Virus record (IMG/VR): IMGVR_UViG_3300032050_000349
Location: 1 to 38,405 of that record
From: a virus
Direction: 5' to 3' (one strand)
Length of the DNA: 38,405 nucleotides
Of the stretch, positions 13,422-20,926 are shown piece by piece; position 1 is the stretch's first letter; each line of letters starts with the position of its first letter. A program made the translations under genes and the position numbers. A model generated the notes under the pieces. That model worked only from the letters and a program-made list of their open reading frames with translations. It ran no database searches and was not told the origin of the DNA.

Positions 13422-14092
13422 ACACTTCGACTATTTCTAAAAACACTTTTTTCTGCAAATGTTGCCCTTACAACATTAAATTGTCCTCTAGTTGTTACAT
13501 CAATGGAATCAGAAAAACAATATCCTTCATAAATATCAACTATATCAATAACACCACCAATCGTTGATGTGCGTGATCTATTGTATGGCTCTTGAGGATT
13601 TGATGGCATTCTTGTTCCATTGATAAAAGATGGCATTCGTACGAATCGTGTATATTGTCTGGGCGGTGGAGGTGCAGATAAAGAAGAAAGCCTGTATTTT
13701 ACTATTTCTGCAACTGATAAATCTGAAACAAGCTCTGCCACTATGGATATTGGCGGGCCAAATACAGCCTCAAAGCCAGGAACCAAGGAGACGATTGCTG
13801 GAGGCAGTCCCTTTTCAGAAGTAAGCCCAACAAATGAAACATTCATTTCTGAAACTCCTCCCTCCATTTCATTGTAGGAAACAGATTCAACTGCAAGTCT
13901 TTTATACTTTTCTGATGCTGTTGAAAAAGAGAAGTGCGTTGTGTCTTTTGCTGGTGAAATGCTTATCACATCAGATGTTCTTACAACGTAAGTTTCAATC
14001 ATCATTTCAAGGCCGTTCATCTCCCTAGAGTATTGTTGCCTTCTCAACACTTTTTGGCCAGATGATGGAGAACCAGCTATTAAAAAACCCAT
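13418..14092 (-). CDS. tail-tip/baseplate protein (224 aa)
   Basis: 224 aa, ATG start, stop overlapping the 77-aa gene. Beta-rich with a conserved-looking start MGFLIAGSPSSGQKVLRRQQ, a Pro-rich loop (LSAPPPPRQYTRFV) and a final VTTRGQFNVVRATF strand pair. In siphophages the gene after the tape measure usually encodes the distal tail protein or a minor tail protein; that is the likely identity, by position and fold impression, not by recognisable motif. Confidence 0.6.
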   Translation of the reverse strand: MGFLIAGSPSSGQKVLRRQQYSREMNGLEMMIETYVVRTSDVISISPAKDTTHFSFSTASEKYKRLAVESVSYNEMEGGVSEMNVSFVGLTSEKGLPPAIVSLVPGFEAVFGPPISIVAELVSDLSVAEIVKYRLSSLSAPPPPRQYTRFVRMPSFINGTRMPSNPQEPYNRSRTSTIGGVIDIVDIYEGYCFSDSIDVTTRGQFNVVRATFAEKSVFRNSRSV

Positions 14093-14094
14093 AT

Positions 14095-15501
14095 TTAACT
14101 CCCACTTGTAACAAGGGGTGCAACAGAAAGCGTCTGCAAAATATTTTCGACTTTTTTCAATAAGTTTGGAAGCTCTTGCCCCTCTGCCTTCATTCTGCTT
14201 TCAGCAACGCTTCTGGAGACTTGAGATGCATCAAGCCCAGATGCGCTAGCTTGAAGCTTTTCGGCCAAAGCAGGTGATTCTCCAGCCGCAACCCTCTTTG
14301 CAATTCTATTCCTAATATCTTGTTTTGTTACAACCCTGCCCTCAATCTTTGAGAGTCTTGATGCCTCTGCACCAAGGATTGCATTTTGAGTTCTGAAATC
14401 CTCTCTTTTAAGTTGAAGCTCCCTTCTCCGTCTTGCTTCTGGCAAGATTCTTTCCTTGCCAGCCCTTGAGCCTCCAAGAACATCAATATCGGCTTGCTGT
14501 GCAATTCTTGATTGCTCTGCCGCCTGTTGGTCTGATTTCTGTATTGATTCAGAGGCTTTTCTTGAGGATTCCAAAATCTTTTTATTTGCCTCTTCTGCGG
14601 CTTTTACTTTTTCATCTTGAGACTTTTTGTAGTTTTCAGCATTTTTCTTAAACAATTCATCTTCTTGCTTGATTAGGCTTTCGTTTATCTTTAATGATAT
14701 TTTTACAAATTCTTCATCAGACTTCTTTTTTTCTTCAAAAATCTTTTTGTTTGCGTCTTTTTCTTTTTCAACCCTTAATTGCCTTAATTTGTCTGACTGC
14801 TCCTCTCTTGCAAGCTCTGATTGTTGTGCCTTTTGTTGGGCAGTTAGATTGTCATTTGCCTCAATTTGGGAAAGCTTTTTTCTTGTTTCAAGGTTTATCT
14901 TAAAAACCTTTGCCATCTCATCATCCAAACCCATGATAATTTTCTGCTGTGCAATTCTTTCAGCCTCTTGTTGGGTAAGCTTGTCTCCAAGGGCAATCCT
15001 TGTTTCAACTGCCTTCTCAAAGGCTTTGGCCGCTTTGTCTGCATCATCATTGAAAAAGAATGCGGCAATGGAGTTCATGATTCCCTGCTTGCCAATGGCT
15101 CCCCTGGTTTCATTGATGACACTTGTGAGGGATTGCATTTTCTGGGTGGTTCCCTCAATGCTGTCTGCCGCTTTTGCACCAACTGCCTTATTGAGAGATT
15201 CAGCCAGCTTGTCTGACTCTTCTTGGGCTGTGACAATCCCCCTGGTCATCTTATCAACGGCAAGATATGCGGCCGCTCCAAATCCACCAAAGCCAGCCGC
15301 AGAGGCCAGCCCCTTAATCACCCTTCCAAGAGAAGCACCCTTGGCATTGGCCATGAAGATGCTTTTGGCAAGTTGATCTAGGCTGGTTCCTGTCCTTTGA
15401 GATTCTGCCCGCAGGCTGGCGAGGTATTGCCGAAGGCTGTCCACATTTTGGCCAGACTTCTGGGTATGAACAAGAATCTCCCCCTCTGCAATCTTCCTCA
15501 T
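14095..15501 (-). CDS. tape measure protein
   Basis: 468 aa, short for a tape measure. N-terminal part (RKIAEGEILVHTQKSGQNVDS, then LAKSIFMANAKGASLGRVIKGL and an Ala/Gly-rich hydrophobic stretch GLASAAGFGGFGAAAYL) is the usual tape-measure pattern with membrane-active segment. Residues about 160-340 are long charged coiled coil (many EEKKKSDEEF and KAAEEANKK repeats). Length roughly predicts a short tail, if about 0.15 nm per residue as in other siphophages. It lies after the frameshift chaperones, as expected. Confidence 0.85.
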   Translation of the reverse strand: MRKIAEGEILVHTQKSGQNVDSLRQYLASLRAESQRTGTSLDQLAKSIFMANAKGASLGRVIKGLASAAGFGGFGAAAYLAVDKMTRGIVTAQEESDKLAESLNKAVGAKAADSIEGTTQKMQSLTSVINETRGAIGKQGIMNSIAAFFFNDDADKAAKAFEKAVETRIALGDKLTQQEAERIAQQKIIMGLDDEMAKVFKINLETRKKLSQIEANDNLTAQQKAQQSELAREEQSDKLRQLRVEKEKDANKKIFEEKKKSDEEFVKISLKINESLIKQEDELFKKNAENYKKSQDEKVKAAEEANKKILESSRKASESIQKSDQQAAEQSRIAQQADIDVLGGSRAGKERILPEARRRRELQLKREDFRTQNAILGAEASRLSKIEGRVVTKQDIRNRIAKRVAAGESPALAEKLQASASGLDASQVSRSVAESRMKAEGQELPNLLKKVENILQTLSVAPLVTSGS

Positions 15502-16217
15502 GACATTAGGCTTTTGTCAGCCCTCTCCTTTAGTTTTCTGTTTATATAAACCATCATGTCTGCTGTCTCTTCATCAACAGCTTTTTGCAATGCTGTGTTA
15601 AGTCTCTTATCAATTGAAACCGGGCCTCTGGCAAAGGTTCTTGGGTTGGCTGTTGAATAGAAATAGCTTCTGATAATATCACCAGGCTTGGCCTTGGTTC
15701 CACCTCCAAAGCTGGCAGTTCCCTTCTTGCCTTTAAGTTTAGCCGTATCAACAGCCCCACCGCTTGCCTTAAAAACTCTTAATGCTGGTATCCACCCAGA
15801 TTTCAAATATCCAACTGCACTACCCAAAGCCCTAAATGTTTTTCTAATATAAGCCTTCATGGATGCACCGCCAAGCCCACCACCAGGAGGATTGCCTGTT
15901 GGCCTTCTACCCATTTTTATATTCCTTCTATAATTGGCTATTCTGTAACCATCCAAGGTTCCCCTAATAACCTTCTGCCTTGGTTTGGTGAATCTTGTTA
16001 TGCCTGTTTTCCTTGATGTGGTTGGCCTCATGACCGTGGCAGACTTGCTAAAGATAGCTCTTAAAGCCCCAAGGCTGGCCTTTTCTGTGTTCCTTATGGC
16101 TTTCATAAGGATATTGGCAGAACGCCTGTTTAGCTCATCTGCAATGTCTTTTCTGGCCAATGGAATATATTGTTCCAGCCTTCTCTCAAACTGCCTTGTA
16201 TCTAACTTGAAACTCAT
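15498..16217 (-). CDS. basic minor tail/head-tail protein (239 aa)
   Basis: 239 aa. Starts where the frameshifted chaperone ends (ATGA at 16214-16217). N-terminal helix RQFERRLEQYIPLARKDIADELN, strongly basic centre (RNIKMGRRPTGNPPGGGLGG), Gly-rich loop with KGKKGTASFGGGTKAK, then a helical end. Shape resembles HK97 gp10/tail-completion proteins, which begin with a helix and have basic loops. Position between chaperones and tape measure is unusual for that family, so a minor tail protein is equally possible. Confidence 0.58.
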   Translation of the reverse strand: MSFKLDTRQFERRLEQYIPLARKDIADELNRRSANILMKAIRNTEKASLGALRAIFSKSATVMRPTTSRKTGITRFTKPRQKVIRGTLDGYRIANYRRNIKMGRRPTGNPPGGGLGGASMKAYIRKTFRALGSAVGYLKSGWIPALRVFKASGGAVDTAKLKGKKGTASFGGGTKAKPGDIIRSYFYSTANPRTFARGPVSIDKRLNTALQKAVDEETADMMVYINRKLKERADKSLMS

Positions 16218-16797
16218 AGACCTAGTTGTTTTTCAAGCTCCTCAAATTTTGTGGCCTCAAGATATGCTCTCCTTCTCAACTTAACTCCAGACATCCAAAG
16301 ATGCACATGGTTGGATTGGTGGAATAAGCTCATTGGAAGCTCCCACAAGATGTAGTCAATGCTCCAGCCTGTCCTTTGTGCCAACGAGAATACAGAAGCC
16401 GCTATTCCCGTTGGCGGTGTCAGTTTCCCTGGGTTGTTGCCCCTGGGGTTGGGATTGGCTCAACTTGGCCTTTGTTAGCCTCATCCAGAATGGAGGCAAC
16501 CAGGTTGCTGGCTGTTTCCCTGTCTGCCTCTGTCTTGTCTACAATCCAATCCAGAACAGCTTCCCTAAATAGGTCTTTGTTCCAGCAAAGCCTAATGGCC
16601 TCTTTCCTGTTTTTCTGAAGCTGAATATGGAGGAATACAAAAGCCCACACAAAGAATGGGGTGGAATCCTCATCACTCCTGGCCTGTATCATAAGAAGCC
16701 TTGAACCTTCTGTGTATGGGGCAAGGGCTTCTCCTTTGTATTGCCTTTCTGGGGAAACAAAGGCGGATTCTAGTGCTTCTTGTAGGATGTCATTCAT
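16214..16797 (-). CDS. tail assembly chaperone GT fusion made by -1 frameshift
   Basis: The upstream frame (G, 125 aa) meets a GGGAAAC heptamer just before its stop. A -1 slip there continues for 69 more codons (LTPPTGIAASVFSLAQRT then WSIDYILWELPMSLFHQ and the basic GVKLRRRAYLEATKF), ending at a TGA in an ATGA overlap with the next gene. That overlap and the 207-nt open frame in the otherwise empty gap show it is translated. Total 194 aa. This copies the G/GT logic of lambda and most siphophages, in which GT recruits tail tube and tape measure. Confidence 0.85.
16420..16797 (-). CDS. tail assembly chaperone G-like
   Basis: 125 aa, ATG overlapping the upstream gene by ATGA. Helical: LQEALESAFVSPERQYKGEALAPY, then a core around FFVWAFVFLHIQLQKNRKEAIR and LVASILDEANKG, ending in a Pro/Thr linker. 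It resembles the phage tail chaperones that precede the tape measure. The unshifted product should outnumber the GT fusion. Its last two codons form the second half of the slippery site. Confidence 0.8.
   Translation of the reverse strand: MNDILQEALESAFVSPERQYKGEALAPYTEGSRLLMIQARSDEDSTPFFVWAFVFLHIQLQKNRKEAIRLCWNKDLFREAVLDWIVDKTEADRETASNLVASILDEANKGQVEPIPTPGATTQGN
16423..16429 (-). promoter_or_regulatory. programmed -1 ribosomal frameshift site
   Basis: GGGAAAC, read in frame as G-GGA-AAC then TGA, fits X-XXY-YYZ. Slipping back gives GGG-AAA and opens the downstream 69-codon frame. The lambda G/GT site is GGGAAAG, differing only in the last base. A stop codon directly after the heptamer should help pausing. 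Confidence 0.85.
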
Positions 16798-17171
16798 ATA
16801 TGTCTTAAAAGTGCCTTCTTTCGTTCTAGGCTGGCATTCTCCGGCACCATGAGGGTTTGCCCACCTATTTGTATAATTCTAATTGGTTCAGCCCTTTTAA
16901 CCAATCCTAGCAATGTTTCCCGATTCTCAAGAGCCGCCCTAACATATCTGATTGGGGCTTCTTCATCTGACTGCATCTCCACCCAAGTTCTCTCCATTTC
17001 CTTTTTGGGAATGTCTCCATTCCCATCAGAAATAAACCAGAATGTTACCTGTTCCCTGCCATCCCTGATTACCCTAGTAACAGGGTCGACAGGGCGAAGT
17101 TTTGCACCAAAGGCCGCAACAGCAGAAGCAACCTTTAGATTGGTGGTTCCCCAGAAAGATTGGCCTTCCAT
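16794..17171 (-). CDS. tail protein upstream of chaperones (125 aa)
   Basis: 125 aa, begins MEGQSFWGTTNLKVASAVAAFGAK, then beta strands (FWFISDGNGDIP), a helical middle (MERTWVEMQSDEEAPIRY) and a basic end. It has no obvious motif. It lies between the tail tube candidate and the G chaperone. I cannot identify the family; a tail-tube-associated or completion protein is likely from gene order. The leader overlaps a hairpin (17188-17204). Confidence 0.6.
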   Translation of the reverse strand: MEGQSFWGTTNLKVASAVAAFGAKLRPVDPVTRVIRDGREQVTFWFISDGNGDIPKKEMERTWVEMQSDEEAPIRYVRAALENRETLLGLVKRAEPIRIIQIGGQTLMVPENASLERKKALLRHI

Positions 17172-17187
17172 TTTAGGATTTCATTGT

Positions 17188-17204
17188 CTGGGGCTTGAAC
17201 CCAG
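17188..17204 (-). other. T-arm-like hairpin in short gap
   Basis: Minus strand CTGGGTTCAAGCCCCAG folds as a 5-bp stem with a 7-nt loop TTCAAGC, exactly like a tRNA T-arm. No acceptor, D or anticodon stems fit around it, so it is not a tRNA gene. It could be the remnant of an attachment site, or a leader hairpin of the downstream gene, which starts 17 nt later. Confidence 0.4.
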
Positions 17205-17214
17205 ATTGCCCAAT

Positions 17215-17559
17215 TTAGCTTACGTTAGGGTAGCCAGTTGCAGAGATGTCCACCGTCACAAAGGCATCATTGCTCTTGTTGAGGGTGATGGAATCAATGC
17301 GGGTGGTTCCAAGGGTGGTGGCATTGGCCAAGGCGGCCAGGGCGGCACCAGCAGTCACATTATAGGAACCAGTTACAGCAACAGATAGGCTGTATCCTGT
17401 GGTGGCATTGTAATAGGCCACACCAACAATATCGCCAACATTGTTGCGAATTTCATTTTTCTCAATGTTGCGAGTTTCGCTGAAGCTTTGAACCAGGCCA
17501 ATGCCTTCAGTTGTTACTCCAAACACCAAGCCAGCTTGTCCAATCGTTACGGCCGCCAT
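17215..17559 (-). CDS. major tail tube protein candidate (114 aa)
   Basis: 114 aa, ATG start, with a TAACAAAGGA leader of the kind also found at other abundant structural genes. Almost wholly beta-strand with alternating Gly/Ala/Val/Thr (GLVFGVTTEGIGLVQSFSE, then YSLSVAVTGSYNVTAG and a hydrophobic TRIDSITLNKSND). This composition suits a self-assembling tube protein. Size is small for a tail tube protein, and no motif proves it. Position before the chaperones is right. Confidence 0.65.
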   Translation of the reverse strand: MAAVTIGQAGLVFGVTTEGIGLVQSFSETRNIEKNEIRNNVGDIVGVAYYNATTGYSLSVAVTGSYNVTAGAALAALANATTLGTTRIDSITLNKSNDAFVTVDISATGYPNVS

Positions 17560-17586
17560 ATAATTATCTCCTTTGTTATGTCAAGT

Positions 17587-17811
17587 TTAGTGGTTAAGAA
17601 GTCTAACTTTAATGATTTCCCAAGCCGCCGCCAGCACCCCGAAAACGATGGTGGAGATCAGCCAGACCCGGCCCTTGATCGTGCCGGCCTCGCTCTCGAG
17701 GGCCTTCATCTTGCCCTTGTGGTCCTCGAATAGTTCCAGAATGTGGATCTGGCGCTGCTCAATCCTCGCCACGGCGATGCGGAGCTCGGTCAAAATATCG
17801 GAATCACTCAC
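17587..17811 (-). CDS. single-span membrane protein, hemolysin XhlA-like
   Basis: 74 aa from a GTG at 17811, which overlaps the upstream stop (GTGA); a GTG at 17820 is an alternative. A heptad helix (LTELRIAVARIEQRQ, HILELFEDHKGKMKALE) leads into a C-terminal membrane span (WLISTIVFGVLAAAWEI). This is the coil-then-TM layout of XhlA-like phage lysis accessories. It belongs to a set of four coupled mini-genes with much higher CpG than the rest. A second holin or lysis modulator is a reasonable guess. Confidence 0.62.
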   Translation of the reverse strand: MSDSDILTELRIAVARIEQRQIHILELFEDHKGKMKALESEAGTIKGRVWLISTIVFGVLAAAWEIIKVRLLNH

Positions 17812-17945
17812 ACCTCGCACTCCTCTGCGCCCTCACAGATACGGACGCACTCCGCCCCGGTCTCGTCAAAGAAGCGCTCGATGTAGCCCTCGGCCTCAAG
17901 ATATTCAAGCGCGGCAAGAAAATCGCCGTATGTGTAGGCCGTCAC
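17808..17945 (-). CDS. hypothetical acidic 45-aa protein
   Basis: 45 aa, GTG start in a GTGA overlap with the lipoprotein stop, and its own stop overlaps the next gene by GTGA. Acidic, with a helical front (TYGDFLAALEYLEAEGY) and Cys residues late (ECVRICEGAEECEV). The double coupling is strong evidence that this tiny gene is real. No family recognised. Confidence 0.6.
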   Translation of the reverse strand: MTAYTYGDFLAALEYLEAEGYIERFFDETGAECVRICEGAEECEV

Positions 17946-18073
17946 GGCTGAATTTTCCCAGCATCAGCGGCAGCCCCCATGTCGCTGTAGTTTGGCAGCT
18001 GACCTTGATTTGCCTGCCTTGGAGAGCATGAGGAAAGGCAGAAAAAGGCGGCAACAATCACAAACCAATTCAT
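17942..18073 (-). CDS. small lipoprotein (43 aa)
   Basis: 43 aa. Signal MNWFVIVAAFFCLSSC with lipobox LSSC, Cys16 lipidated; the mature part is only about 28 residues (SPRQANQGQLPNYSDMG then AAADAGKIQP). It begins in an ATGA overlap and ends in a GTGA overlap. Small phage lipoproteins can block receptors (superinfection exclusion) or aid lysis as short spanins. Which applies here is unknown. Confidence 0.65.
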   Translation of the reverse strand: MNWFVIVAAFFCLSSCSPRQANQGQLPNYSDMGAAADAGKIQP

Positions 18074-18222
18074 GGCCTCGACTTTTCGGCCAGCTGTTCC
18101 TCAATCGCCTGTGCAATCGGCAGTGCCAAGACGGAGGCGTTCAGCCCTCCCGCCTTTACAGCAACGTCGAGGAGTTGCATGGCGTTTTTGGCCTGTTCTT
18201 CGGTGAGGGTTATTTGTTTCAT
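18070..18222 (-). CDS. hypothetical 50-aa helical protein
   Basis: 50 aa, MKQITLTEEQAKNAMQLLDV then AVKAGGLNASVLALPIAQAI and EEQLAEKSRP. Helical, soluble, Ala-rich. It is the first of four coupled mini-genes, all CpG-rich. Resembles small phage proteins with a TEEQAxxLxxLLDxAVKAGGL pattern commonly encoded near lysis genes; I recall the pattern but not a function. Confidence 0.62.
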   Translation of the reverse strand: MKQITLTEEQAKNAMQLLDVAVKAGGLNASVLALPIAQAIEEQLAEKSRP

Positions 18223-18225
18223 AAA

Positions 18226-18891
18226 TTACCAAGTGGCAATCGCCACCCGCTTCCAAGTGTTTGCGGAAGTGCAAACATAAATGTAATCAGCATTATATCG
18301 AACATCACCAGCCGTACCTGTTGCTCCTGCCGTGGCTGGAGCAGTCCCTTGAAGTCTTATTTGTGCGTCTAGTGTTGTGTATCCAGAATCGTCAGCGAGT
18401 CTAACTTGAAGAATTGCAGAACTTCTTTTTAATGACGGAAATGATGAACTCGTTCCGCCAAGTTTTAGCATATTAAAATTGTTAAAATTTGAGTTTTGAA
18501 ATATCAATGTTCCGTTTGAATCCGATCCGCCGTAAAATGCTGCTTGCCTAGTAATGATACCATCAAGAGTTGAATTTTGTGTGCAAGTAAAACTTAATGC
18601 CGTCAAGTTTCCAGATTTGTCTATTTTTGCCCTAGACGTTCCTCCTGTTTGTAAATCTAAAAGCAAGCTACCAGAAGCCGAAGCCGTATCGGTTACGTTG
18701 GCTCGCAAGGCCGTAAACACCACGCCTGCGCTGTTCCATGTCTGGGCAAGAGTAAAGGCTGGAGAACTTGAGGTCAGCGTTCCATTGTTTGCCGACAGCG
18801 TGGTAAACGCTCCAGTGTTCGGCGTAGTGGAGCCGATGGCCGAAGGACTGGCCAGATCCACGCCACTGCCGCCGCCGCCAAAGAATCCCAT
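18226..18891 (-). CDS. fibre-like surface protein (221 aa)
   Basis: 221 aa. Begins MGFFGGGGSGVDLASPSAIG, then STTPNTGAFTTLSANNGTL, a pattern at the N-terminus of many phage fibre-like proteins. The middle has sugar-binding-style beta repeats, and the C-terminus GTAGDVRYNADYIYVCTSAN then WKRVAIATW is a well-known ending of tail-fibre and head-fibre tips. The N-terminal third of the gene is rich in CpG, the C-terminal two thirds AT-rich, suggesting a recombination join within the gene. It sits among other surface proteins between head and tail genes. Confidence 0.68.
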   Translation of the reverse strand: MGFFGGGGSGVDLASPSAIGSTTPNTGAFTTLSANNGTLTSSSPAFTLAQTWNSAGVVFTALRANVTDTASASGSLLLDLQTGGTSRAKIDKSGNLTALSFTCTQNSTLDGIITRQAAFYGGSDSNGTLIFQNSNFNNFNMLKLGGTSSSFPSLKRSSAILQVRLADDSGYTTLDAQIRLQGTAPATAGATGTAGDVRYNADYIYVCTSANTWKRVAIATW

Positions 18892-18894
18892 GGC

Positions 18895-19668
18895 CTACCC
18901 TTCCAGGATCGAGAAGTTCGATCCCGTGGTGGATGACAGCCACCAGACCCCGCCGGTCGGGCAAAACGCATCGAAGGTCAGCCCGGCTCCGGCCGTCAGC
19001 TGGATGCCCTGGGTGGTGGTGGGGGCAAAGCCGATCCCGATCGTCACGGTGCTGGTGGCGATGTTTTGGACGAGGAGAAATTTTCGGGAAGCATTGGTCA
19101 CGCAGCTGGTTAACTGGCTGGTATTTGCAGTCGTGACGGAACCGAACCGGGTGGTCAGTGCGCCGGATGGATTGTTGGCCGTGACTGTGCCTTGAACTGG
19201 AAGGCCAGATGTATCTGAAACAATGATAAACTCTGTTTGACTATTATATCCCAATCTAATCCCAACCGTATCATTAGGCCCACCGTCTACTTGAACTGCT
19301 GTTCCATTTTGAGGGAAAAGGCTTGCCGTGACCGTGCCGGAAATGGCGGGAATGTTGTTTATGTAGTTAATTTCATCAATAACAACTCCGTCCCTTCCTC
19401 CCGCGAGGTAAACAGGAACTCCCTGCGTAACCCCGCTGGCAAGAGTGGCATCAACAAGCGGAACATTTGCCGTAACCGTCCCCGCAATCGTCTGGGTGGA
19501 GGGGAAGTTGGAGATGGAGACAACGCTTCCGCTGACTGCACTCCTAACATCTGTGATGGCTTGGGAGCCTAGAGAAACAACCGTGTGGGCGGGGATATGC
19601 TCACCACCTGTTAAGACCGTGGAAAGGGTGGCGGCTGTCTGGTTGCCGTCAAGAATGGGGAGTGCCAT
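18895..19668 (-). CDS. beta-rich surface/decoration protein (257 aa)
   Basis: 257 aa. Almost wholly Thr/Val/Ala/Gly beta strands with repeats of SGTVTA and AGTVTAN type, and a mixed C-terminus (LTFDAFCPTGGVWWLSSTTG). It has a TAACAAAGGA leader like other abundant structural genes. CpG is high in its 3' part. Likely a fibre or decoration protein of the capsid or the neck; no exact family. Confidence 0.65.
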   Translation of the reverse strand: MALPILDGNQTAATLSTVLTGGEHIPAHTVVSLGSQAITDVRSAVSGSVVSISNFPSTQTIAGTVTANVPLVDATLASGVTQGVPVYLAGGRDGVVIDEINYINNIPAISGTVTASLFPQNGTAVQVDGGPNDTVGIRLGYNSQTEFIIVSDTSGLPVQGTVTANNPSGALTTRFGSVTTANTSQLTSCVTNASRKFLLVQNIATSTVTIGIGFAPTTTQGIQLTAGAGLTFDAFCPTGGVWWLSSTTGSNFSILEG

Positions 19669-19684
19669 ATCTGAATGTCCTTTG

Positions 19685-20176
19685 TTAAATAGTGGCTATA
19701 TAGAAGCTGTTCAAGGCTTCACTAAAGTCATAGTCTCTCAAGCCGTCAGCGGTTGCCTCTGGTGTGGCAAACACATTGATTGTTAGCCCCCTAACCCAAG
19801 CATCCCTATCAGACCTAATTGATGGGGTTTGGCCGGTAATCCTAGCCATATATATCTTTGTATTCAAAATATCATCTTGTATCTTAACTGCTAGGGCTGG
19901 AGTTTCTTCATAGAAAGAGTCAAAAATTTGGCAATACTTCTCATCAAACTGCTCTTGGGTAATCTTGGCCGCTGTGTCGGAATAATTTACAGCCACATTC
20001 AAATCATATACCCCTGTGAAGTTGCCCAAAAGCTGACCATTGATGCTGGTTTGGATGGTAATATAGGGCATCAGCCTTCTGCCAATCCTGTTGGCTGTAT
20101 AGACATTAACCCCAGAAACCCCTGCCAGAAGGCTGGCAATGGCATTCTCAAGGTTATATTGGATACTTTGGCTCAT
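19685..20176 (-). CDS. tail completion/terminator-like protein, second copy
   Basis: 163 aa from the ATG at 20176, which overlaps the upstream stop by ATGA. It is clearly a paralogue of the 138-aa protein just upstream. Shared landmarks in the same order are a front helix, a RxMPYxxxQ box, LGxFTGVxxL, FDxKYQ/C and a final V-x-A-T. It is longer at the C-terminus (RDYDFSEALNSFYIATI). Family impression: phage tail-completion or minor tail protein U-like. Confidence 0.68.
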   Translation of the reverse strand: MSQSIQYNLENAIASLLAGVSGVNVYTANRIGRRLMPYITIQTSINGQLLGNFTGVYDLNVAVNYSDTAAKITQEQFDEKYCQIFDSFYEETPALAVKIQDDILNTKIYMARITGQTPSIRSDRDAWVRGLTINVFATPEATADGLRDYDFSEALNSFYIATI

Positions 20177-20589
20177 TTCTTTGCTGTGGCCACGATGTCC
20201 AGGGTAATGGCTTTTTGCCATGACCTATTATTGGAATTGATGGTTGGTTCCTCTTGGGTGATCTTGGCCTGGTAAACCGTGATGTTGGTTGCCTCTGTCA
20301 TATAGGCTGGAAGGTCTGGGTTCCTGTATAGCTCATCAACCAAGGATTGGTATTTGGAGTCAAAAGCCTGTCTGCTTGTATCATCTGCCCTTGCAACATA
20401 AGTAAGGCTGGCAGATAGCCCAAAAACGCCTGTAAACACCCCTAGTTGCTCATTTGCTATGGAAGCCTGGGCAAGCACATAGGGCATTGTCCTGGCTGTG
20501 CCTCTTTCACTTGTGAACTTGTTTAGTCCAGAAATGGCAGAAACAGCATTGAGAAGCCCATTCTCGACCTCACGCTCAATGGAGGCCAT
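20173..20589 (-). CDS. tail completion/terminator-like protein, first copy
   Basis: 138 aa. Front helix IEREVENGLLNAVSAISGLN, then RTMPYVLAQASIANEQLGVFTGVFGLSA split across two strands, FDSKYQSLVDELYRNPDL, and a C-terminal VYQAKITQEE. The following gene repeats these landmarks. Position after the FII-like candidate fits a head-tail or tail terminator. Tandem duplication suggests the ring or cap may be a heteromer, or one copy has gained a new role. Confidence 0.68.
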   Translation of the reverse strand: MASIEREVENGLLNAVSAISGLNKFTSERGTARTMPYVLAQASIANEQLGVFTGVFGLSASLTYVARADDTSRQAFDSKYQSLVDELYRNPDLPAYMTEATNITVYQAKITQEEPTINSNNRSWQKAITLDIVATAKK

Positions 20590-20593
20590 GGCT

Positions 20594-20911
20594 TTAAGTG
20601 GTAATCTCTGCCAGGTCTATGGTGTATGAAAGGCCGTCTGTGGATTCTGTGAACCCAGCGATCATCCTCTCAACACCAGAGACCGTGCAAAGGCTACCAA
20701 TTACAGGGGCAGAAACCATGGAAGCACAAACAACCACACTTTGGGTGATTCTAAAAACCTCTCCACCCACATCCAGTTCAGAGGAGGTGGCCAAGTCTGT
20801 GACACTTGCAGAAACAGCATTTGAGCCAAGCCCTGTGACAGATTGCCACAAGTCTGTTATCATGTAGTTCAAATCTGTGCCAAAATAGGAAGTTGGGATG
20901 GAGCCACCCAC
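20594..20911 (-). CDS. head-tail joining candidate (105 aa)
   Basis: 105 aa from GTG at 20911, with an ATG at residue 17 as alternative start. Pattern GTDLNYMITDLWQSVTGLGSN, then beta strands VGGEVFRITQSVVVCA and ERMIAGFTESTDGLSYTIDLAE. Size, fold impression and position before the tail terminator pair suggest an FII-like stopper/connector. Family is not certain. Confidence 0.55.
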   Translation of the reverse strand: MGGSIPTSYFGTDLNYMITDLWQSVTGLGSNAVSASVTDLATSSELDVGGEVFRITQSVVVCASMVSAPVIGSLCTVSGVERMIAGFTESTDGLSYTIDLAEITT

Positions 20912-20926
20912 AACCCACTATACCTG

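Noticed and set aside
14669-15376. 235-aa plus-strand frame
   Set aside because: Antisense of the tape-measure coiled coil; Ser/Phe/Leu bias from reversed Lys/Glu/Ala codons.
17150-17230. tRNA gene
   Set aside because: Only the T-arm can be folded; no acceptor, D or anticodon stem and no CCA.
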